This document shows, in pieces, positions 33,046 through 37,970 of a stretch of DNA of 37,970 nt (within the stretch, counting starts at the first letter, position 1; each line of letters opens with the position of its first letter). This DNA is from an uncultured Eubacterium sp. (lineage in GTDB: Bacteria; Bacillota; Clostridia; Lachnospirales; Lachnospiraceae). The DNA lies in NCBI GenBank assembly GCA_910584345.1, contig CAJTZX010000009.1:1-37970 (forward strand). The letters are read 5' to 3'. The position numbers and the translations under genes are program-made. The notes under the pieces are model-generated. The model did not search any database. It was given only the letters and a program-made list of their open reading frames with translations, and was not told the DNA's origin.

Positions 33046-33336
33046 TTTAAATATAATGTTGCGTATTGGCTATTCGGACGCCGGGAGAGGGGAGCTGTCC
33101 GGTCTGCTTGTTCCTATTCCAGAATGTAAGAAGCTCTAAGCATTCTGCGTTTAATCTATGGCAACCGAACGGTCGCAGCGCCTAGTTCGCCCTGGCTAAA
33201 CGCCAGCAGCTAAAGGTGCTGCTTGGCTTCGCCCCTGGTTTCCAAGCAGAATACTAAGAGCTTCTAACATTCTTCCAACGTCACAAGCAGACCGGACAGC
33301 TCCCCTCTCCCGGCTGGTTTTCGAAAGCTTTACGCA
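33046..33336 (+). ncRNA. Copy 1 of a structured RNA-like element
   Basis: The unit begins with the conserved TTTAAATATAATGTTGCG, which contains a TATAAT. A perfect 32-bp stem (33080-33111 with 33283-33314) encloses a second, imperfect stem (33119-33148 with 33246-33275). Inside is a 74-base core, 33165-33238, with small hairpins CTGGC-TAAAC-GCCAG (33192-33206) and AGCAGC-TAAAGGT-GCTGCT (33205-33223), which overlap by two bases and may be alternatives. No coding frame fits. The core matches copy 2 at 73 of 74 positions while the stems differ in sequence but stay paired. I cannot identify the class with certainty. Confidence 0.65.
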
Positions 33337-33534
33337 AAAATAAGGATTCCTTTATAGAAGGTCTTTGAAGAAATTGTATTGAAATAGTTTATAATTTTAT
33401 TTATCTTTTTGTAAACCGATATCTTGTGAATAATTTTAAGTCATTAACATTAGTTCATGGTCTCAATATTGAAAACAGTTAAATGCTTGTAATACTAATC
33501 TTATATAAACATTGCTTATAAAAATCAATAAACA

Positions 33535-33822
33535 TGCAACGCTTTAGAAAACCAGCTGGGAGAGGGGGATGCCCGGTCTTTCTGTGGCTTTGGAAGAATG
33601 TTAGAAGCCCTTAATATTCTGCTTGTAATCCAGGGGCGAAGCCAAGCAGCACCTTTAGCTGCTGGCGTTTAGCCAGGGCGAACTAGGTGCTGCGACCGTT
33701 CGGCTGTCATAGATTAAATGCAGAATGTTTAGGGCTTCTTACATTCTGGAACGGTCACAGAAAGACCGGGCATCCCCCTCTCCCAGCGTCCGGGTATTCA
33801 AAAACGCAACATTATATTTAAA
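33535..33822 (-). ncRNA. Copy 2 of the structured RNA-like element, inverted
   Basis: This is the same unit in the opposite direction. Its outer 32-bp stem (33555-33586 with 33756-33787) is also perfect but has a different sequence through its middle and inner end. The core lies at 33630-33703. The edge sequence TTTAAATATAATGTTGCG is repeated on the minus strand at 33822-33805. The 198 bases between the two copies are AT-rich with no gene. If each TATAAT is used, the two copies are transcribed towards each other. Confidence 0.65.
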
Positions 33823-33848
33823 TCTGTTGAATTTATTTCAGAAAATGT

Positions 33849-33877
33849 TTGAAAAACAAACGTTTATAGAGTATACT
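33849..33877 (+). promoter_or_regulatory. Promoter of the flavodiiron gene with overlapping palindrome
   Basis: TTGAAA (33849-33854) and TATACT (33872-33877) are 17 bases apart. The palindrome TGTTT-GAA-AAACA (33846-33858) covers the -35 box. The 42-base block 33840-33881 recurs at 36765-36806 with about 37 identities. Confidence 0.7.
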
Positions 33878-33979
33878 ATAAGCCATGCAGGTATATTGTC
33901 CTGCGATACATACGATTACTTATGTAAAACAAGCCTGTTATGAAAAATTAGATACAAAACACTCGAAAGGAGAAGATTT

Positions 33980-35155
33980 ATGCAGGTAACAATTTCAGAT
34001 GCAATCAAATACATCGGAGTAGACGACAGGGATATTGACTTGTTTGAGAGTCAGTATGTCGTTCCGGATGGCGTGACTTATAATTCTTATTTGATTTTAG
34101 ATGAAAAAACGGCGTTGATGGATACGGTAGATGCCAGAGGCATGGAAGAGTGGGAGTGTAATTTACAAGCTGCACTGGATGGTAGAAAGTTGGATTTTCT
34201 TGTAATTTCTCATTTGGAACCGGATCATGCAGGGAGTATTGGCAGATTGCTTGAGCTGTATCCAGATGTAGTCATTGTGGGAAATGCGAAAACATTCAAT
34301 ATGCTGCCGCAATTTTTTGATGTTGCATTAGATGACCGTTCGATTGAAGTTAGAGAAGGTGATACGTTATCACTTGGCTCTCATACATTGAATTTTTATA
34401 TGGCACCGATGGTTCATTGGCCGGAAGTTATGGTTACTTACGAAAGCAGCGAAAAGATTTTGTTTTCTGCTGATGGGTTTGGGAAATTTGGCGCTATGGA
34501 TGCAGAAGATGATGAAGGCTGGGCATGTGAAGCAAGAAGATATTATTTTAATATCGTAGGAAGATATGGCGCATCTGTGCAGGCGCTTTTGAAAAAAGCG
34601 TCTAAACTTGATATTTCGATGATTTGTCCTTTGCATGGGCCAATTTTAAAAGAAGATCTTGGATATTATATTGGACTGTATGATACATGGAGCAGTTATA
34701 AGCCTGAAAATACGGGTGTACTGATTGCATATGCTTCTATTCATGGAAATACGGCGAAAGCAGCGCAGAAGCTTGGTGAAATGCTGCGTGAAAAAGGTGT
34801 GGAAAAAGTAGTAGTCAGTGATCTTGCAAGAGAAGATATGGCGGAAGTGATTGAGGATGCATTTCGCTATGATCGTATGATTTTGGCAGCTGCAAGCTAT
34901 GACGGTGGTGTATTCCCATGTATGCAGGATTTCTTACATCATCTGCAGAGCAAGGCTTATCAGAAACGAACGGTTGGTATTTTAGAAAATGGTTCTTGGG
35001 GACCAACGGCTGGAAGAACGATGAAGGCAATATTGGAAACAATGAAAAATATATCTGTTGTGGAGCCGCTTGTAACGATTAAGTCTACCTTGAAAGAGGA
35101 AAATATGGCAGATCTGGAAGCGTTGGCGGATGCGATTGTGGATGCAGGTGTTTAA
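33980..35155 (+). CDS. FprA-family A-type flavodiiron protein
   Basis: The product is 391 residues. The N-terminal metallo-beta-lactamase-like domain has the diiron ligands His78, Glu80, Asp82 and His83 (SHLEPDHAGS), His146 (MVHWPE), Asp165 (FSADGFG) and His219 (PLHGPI). The flavodoxin domain starts near 246 (VLIAYASIHGNTAKAAQ) and binds FMN. These enzymes reduce oxygen to water, or nitric oxide to N2O, in the cytoplasm of anaerobes. There is no fused rubredoxin, so a separate electron donor is needed. AAAGGAG lies 9 bases before the ATG. Confidence 0.93.
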   Translation: MQVTISDAIKYIGVDDRDIDLFESQYVVPDGVTYNSYLILDEKTALMDTVDARGMEEWECNLQAALDGRKLDFLVISHLEPDHAGSIGRLLELYPDVVIVGNAKTFNMLPQFFDVALDDRSIEVREGDTLSLGSHTLNFYMAPMVHWPEVMVTYESSEKILFSADGFGKFGAMDAEDDEGWACEARRYYFNIVGRYGASVQALLKKASKLDISMICPLHGPILKEDLGYYIGLYDTWSSYKPENTGVLIAYASIHGNTAKAAQKLGEMLREKGVEKVVVSDLAREDMAEVIEDAFRYDRMILAAASYDGGVFPCMQDFLHHLQSKAYQKRTVGILENGSWGPTAGRTMKAILETMKNISVVEPLVTIKSTLKEENMADLEALADAIVDAGV

Positions 35156-35162
35156 AGATGAT

Positions 35163-35195
35163 AAAAAGGCAGATGCGTTGTGCATGTGCCTTTTT
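35163..35195. terminator. Bidirectional terminator between the flavodiiron gene and the AAA gene remnant
   Basis: AAAAAGGCA (35163-35171) and TGCCTTTTT (35187-35195) are perfectly complementary, with an inner ATGC/GCAT pair. A tracts and T tracts on both sides suit both directions. Confidence 0.8.
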
Positions 35196-35212
35196 AAATG
35201 GAAATAAAGTTG

Positions 35213-36719
35213 TTATGGAATGATTTCAATTTTACATGCATGTTTCCTCGTTTTTTTATTGTAAGCAATGCCGACGGCTAAAATTTTGCCGGTATATGTG
35301 TGTATTTTACCCAATTTGCCTTTCAAGCGGAGGGCATAATTTTTTTTTGATTTGCCAAAGCGCTTCTTCCGGGGGACTGGCTACTTTCAGCTCCAGAAGA
35401 ATGCAATCTAAATATTCTCGACGCGGATAAAAAATAAAATCTACAAAACCTTTGCCCGCCTGATCTTCGCGTTCTACGTGGTAGCTATCCCGTGCAGATA
35501 AATAGCACAGATTTACAACAGCTGACAGTTCGGTTTCGTTATTATAAGATAAAATGGGTGATTCTGTATCGTGTGCGAACTGCAAAATTTCTTCCATCGT
35601 TTTTGTATCAAAAGTCAATGTTGCCTGGAGCATTTTTTCGGATTTTTTAGCCAGTCTGTATACATAGCCAAGAGAATCTTTTGTTAATAGCAATTCGCTG
35701 TATTTATCCATCAATTCTTTATTTGGAATAAATACTTCTCCATGATAATATGTTAACAGGCCATATATGACCATTGCAGAATAAATTTGTTCTTTTGTTA
35801 CCAATTCCATACCTGAGGCTGCAAATTGGCCGATACTTGTCCGAATATGTTCGCCGGATGTCAAAAGTATTAGGTCGTCTCTGATAGAGTCAAGATTATT
35901 TTTGATGTAGTAAAAGATTTCATCATATGGGCCGGAACTAGTCCAATAATTGCGGAGCTGCTGATCGGTTAACGCCAGCACGGCAGAACGTGGATTATAC
36001 AGCTTTTTGCCGGTGGCGGTACGGTATCCATCGTACCATCCACTCAGATCTTCCCGAGTGAACTGTGGGGTTTTTACAGTATTTTGATAGATTTCATAAA
36101 GTCTGTCTACTTCCGTATTGAGAAATCCAAAATGCTCACAAAATTTTTGGGATAAAGCCATATCATATTCTACAAACATATTTAATTCAGAACCGCTTGA
36201 ATACTTTGCGATAGGCAAAATGCCTGTCATGTACACAAGTTCTGCATAGATCTGGTCTTTCAGCAGATTTTTGAGAAACAACAAATATTTGGATTGTTCT
36301 GTTTGGGTGATAAAAGACATATGAAAAACGGCGTCCCATTCATCCAATATAAACAGAAAGCGAGTTTTCGTTTTTTCATAGATGTTCTGCAGAATATCCC
36401 ACAGTGATCTGGTGTTATCTGATGCAAGTTCCGGAAATTCATTCTGCAAATCTTCTTTTAATCCGTTGGCAATCCGTGTAATATAGTCTGTATAAGAACA
36501 GCAGTTTTCAGGTGTACGGCTTAAATCTATATAAATTACAGAATGTTTATGAAGATGAGTGGTATATGCTGCTGTATTTGCAATGATTAAATTGTCGAAT
36601 AAAGAATCTTGAGCATCTGTCTTACCGAAAAATGCGGCGATCATAGCTGCCATTACTGTTTTTCCAAAGCGGCTTTTTACGTATTGTGATGCAGCAGGAC
36701 AATTTGACGATCTTGCCAT
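35213..36719 (-). pseudogene. AAA ATPase with PD-(D/E)XK-like C-terminus (DUF1703 type), frameshifted and N-terminally cut
   Basis: The main open part (35307-36719, 470 codons) has the shortened P-loop SRFGKTVMAAMIAAFFGK near its start, Walker B FLFILDEWDAVFHM, and near the end FVDFIFYPRRE...CILLELKVASPPEEAL, the nuclease-like D...E-x-K site. Two defects are visible. First, about 40 N-terminal residues expected before the P-loop are missing, there is no ribosome binding site, and a TATATAATG sits right before the ATG. Second, at a run of nine A residues (35348-35340) the frame shifts: the family's ending NYALRLKGKLGKIHTYTGK, then ILAVGIAYNKKTRKHACKIE, continues in another frame to a TAA at 35213. 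Relatives are widespread, of unclear role, possibly in mobile-element conflict. Confidence 0.75.
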
Positions 36720-36773
36720 ATTTCATTATATAGTGGGATAGAAAGAAAAGTCAAATTGAATCTGAGAAAATGT

Positions 36774-36802
36774 TTGAAAAACAGGAGTTCTTAGAGTATA
36801 CT
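36774..36802 (+). promoter_or_regulatory. Promoter of the JetD-like gene, twin of the flavodiiron promoter
   Basis: TTGAAA (36774-36779) and TATACT (36797-36802) are 17 bases apart. The block 36765-36806 copies the one at 33840-33881, including the TGTTT-GAA-AAACA palindrome (36771-36783). The leader to the chosen start is about 140 bases with no clear fold. Confidence 0.7.
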
Positions 36803-36948
36803 ATAATTCAGGGTGCAAAGCCATCAAGTAGATATCAGAAAAGACTTAAAATAATCATAGATGCTTGCTGAAAAAATTGTAACAGTTCAGGTGAATCTGT
36901 GCATTGATTGTGCGAACAATAATCAGAGCGAATGGGAATGAACAGCAA

Positions 36949-37953
36949 ATGAAACGAATTGCACTAAATGAGATAGAACGAAAACTTCATGCGGAGTCAT
37001 ACGAACAGCTTTGTATGTATATTTATGAGCAGATAGCAAACGGCAGTTTCAAACCTGTAAAAGCTTCGGGGACAAATGGTAAAAAGCCGGCGCTGTATTA
37101 TGAGTATTGGGTGACAGATGCAGATACGAAGACAGATGATGATGAATATGAAGAAGAGCTGAAATATAAAATGACGATGCAGATTTGTGTGGATTATTAT
37201 TTACATCATATGCGTCAGTATGCAGATGACCGGGAATGGGTAATGCGGCTGAACGATTATTTTTTAAATTTGCATGGTACGAAGCCGGAAATTGTTTCAA
37301 AAAATGAGCGTAGTTTTCAAATCTGGGGACGTGAAAAATTTCTGCAGCAGGAACAGGGGAAGAAGATCTTAAAACGCTGTGGGGTTGCACTTTCCCAGCT
37401 TTCTTATTATGAAACATCGGAACCTCTTGCTTATTACAGCAGACATCGGCAGACGCCGCAGAATCTTCTGATATTGGAAAATAAAGACACATTTTATAGT
37501 ATGCGCCGGCATTTACTTAATCAGAGAGAAGGTCATGAGAAAGAGATTTTCGGGACTCTGTTTGGTACGTTAATTTATGGCGCCGGGAAAGGAATCCTGC
37601 GTTCATTTCAGGATTTTTCTTTTTGTGTAGAACCTTATATGCAGGCAAAGGAAAACAGGATTTTTTATTTTGGAGATTTGGATTATGAAGGAATCGGTAT
37701 TTACGAACGTTTGGCACAATTGTCGAAGCAGCAGGGAATCAGTATACAGCCGTTTACGGAAGCATATGAAAAGATGCTGGTGAAAGCACACGCAGTAAGG
37801 GAACTTCCAAAAACAAAAGAAAAGCAGAATCGAAACATATCAGGGGATTTTTTTCGCTTTTTTTCGGATCAGACAGTTTATCACATGCGAGAAATATTAG
37901 AGAGTGAACGTTATATTCCACAGGAAATTATAAATATCACTGATTTTGCATGA
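36949..37953 (+). CDS. JetD/DUF2220-like TOPRIM nuclease subunit
   Basis: The product is 334 residues. The C-terminal half has the marks of the Wadjet JetD (MksG) DUF2220 domain: LILENKDTFYSMRRH (Glu177), then GTLIYGAGKGILRSFQDF and FYFGDLDYEGIGIYERL, where Glu177, Asp243, Asp245 and Glu247 are likely metal ligands of the TOPRIM site. In Wadjet, JetD cleaves plasmid DNA brought to it by the SMC-like JetABC motor. The N-terminal half is helical and unlike the usual JetD N-domain that I know. The ATG at 36949 is the first in frame; a TTG at 36904 is possible, and neither has a strong ribosome binding site. The stop overlaps the next gene's ATG, so it leads an operon. Partner genes lie beyond the window. 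Confidence 0.75.
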   Translation: MKRIALNEIERKLHAESYEQLCMYIYEQIANGSFKPVKASGTNGKKPALYYEYWVTDADTKTDDDEYEEELKYKMTMQICVDYYLHHMRQYADDREWVMRLNDYFLNLHGTKPEIVSKNERSFQIWGREKFLQQEQGKKILKRCGVALSQLSYYETSEPLAYYSRHRQTPQNLLILENKDTFYSMRRHLLNQREGHEKEIFGTLFGTLIYGAGKGILRSFQDFSFCVEPYMQAKENRIFYFGDLDYEGIGIYERLAQLSKQQGISIQPFTEAYEKMLVKAHAVRELPKTKEKQNRNISGDFFRFFSDQTVYHMREILESERYIPQEIINITDFA

Positions 37954-37970
37954 AAGAAATATTGCGCAGA
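37950..37970 (+). CDS. Start of the next gene in the JetD-like operon (partial)
   Basis: ATG at 37950-37952 overlaps the JetD-like gene's TGA (ATGA) and opens MKEILRR to the window edge. Such overlap is typical of translationally coupled partners. Seven residues do not allow identification; a JetA-, JetB- or JetC-like protein is the natural guess. Confidence 0.5.

Noticed and set aside
33080..33314. Outer stem of copy 1 as a rho-independent terminator or a plain MITE
   Set aside because: There is no T tract after the stem, secA already has a terminator at 32970-33017, and the core is better conserved than the arms, the reverse of what decaying MITE copies show.
33725..33943. 72-codon frame crossing the edge of copy 2
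   Set aside because: It runs across the conserved stem and promoter block, has no ribosome binding site and shows no homologous frame in copy 1.
37049..37492. 147-codon minus-strand frame opposite the JetD-like gene
   Set aside because: It is antisense to a frame with clear DUF2220 motifs, and its own His/Pro/Ser-rich product has no recognisable domain.

Overview
The window reads as one chromosomal segment of an anaerobic, low-to-moderate GC, endospore-forming Clostridia, most like Lachnospiraceae. The basis is gene content and style: a SipL-like spore-coat morphogenetic protein (SPOCS domains plus LysM), Veg, a long-form hibernation factor, SecA with a SEC-C tail, a flavodiiron protein, a methionine aminopeptidase with its own SEC-C domain, several TTG starts behind strong Shine-Dalgarno sequences, and consensus TTGACA/TATAAT promoters. 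No rRNA, tRNA, integrase, transposase or phage gene was found. Family names come from recognising motifs by eye; no database search was possible.

Layout. (1) 1-2150 is a worn patch: a gene end, a chimeric acetyltransferase fragment, a truncated GNAT, an intact transglutaminase-GNAT fusion and a methyltransferase remnant. (2) 2153-6654 holds an ECF-type sigma factor with a DUF2461 gene (minus strand), two GNAT genes, a remnant of a third GNAT that is a paralogue of the earlier fusion, and an exported protein with two calcium-loop-like motifs. (3) 6723-8601 is an ABC-F ATPase with a long leader that looks like an attenuator. (4) 8731-10368 is a family 2 glycoside hydrolase with an apparent in-frame deletion before its acid/base residue. 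(5) 10389-21919 is mostly minus-strand housekeeping: DUF4349 lipoprotein, DUF4422 glycosyltransferase, methionine aminopeptidase, NlpC/P60 hydrolase, SipL-like protein, Veg, a PrcB-domain lipoprotein, MurF, Ddl and a TPR protein, with a PlsC-type acyltransferase on the plus strand. (6) 22106-25322 holds hpf and a TetR-regulated ABC-2 exporter operon. (7) 25474-28955 holds a YgjP-like metallopeptidase, a chemotaxis receptor and a PilZ protein. (8) 28985-30313 has no gene but carries a degenerate tandem repeat array. (9) secA is followed by two facing copies of an approximately 290-nt element with strong signs of being a structured RNA. (10) The window ends with a flavodiiron protein, a broken AAA ATPase gene and a JetD-like TOPRIM gene that overlaps the start of a gene running off the end.

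How the genes fit together. Cell-wall work is concentrated here: Ddl makes D-Ala-D-Ala, MurF attaches it to the UDP-MurNAc tripeptide, the NlpC/P60 protein cuts peptidoglycan, and the SipL-like protein belongs to coat assembly on the spore. The sigma factor and DUF2461 gene, ddl-murF, tetR-ATPase-permease and map-DUF4422 are the clear operon-like groups.

The best candidates for something new are the inverted RNA-like pair at 33046-33822, whose long stems differ between copies but stay perfectly paired while a 74-nt core is almost identical; the JetD-led operon at the right edge, whose promoter is nearly identical to that of the flavodiiron gene 3 kb away; and the approximately 62-79 bp repeat array upstream of secA.
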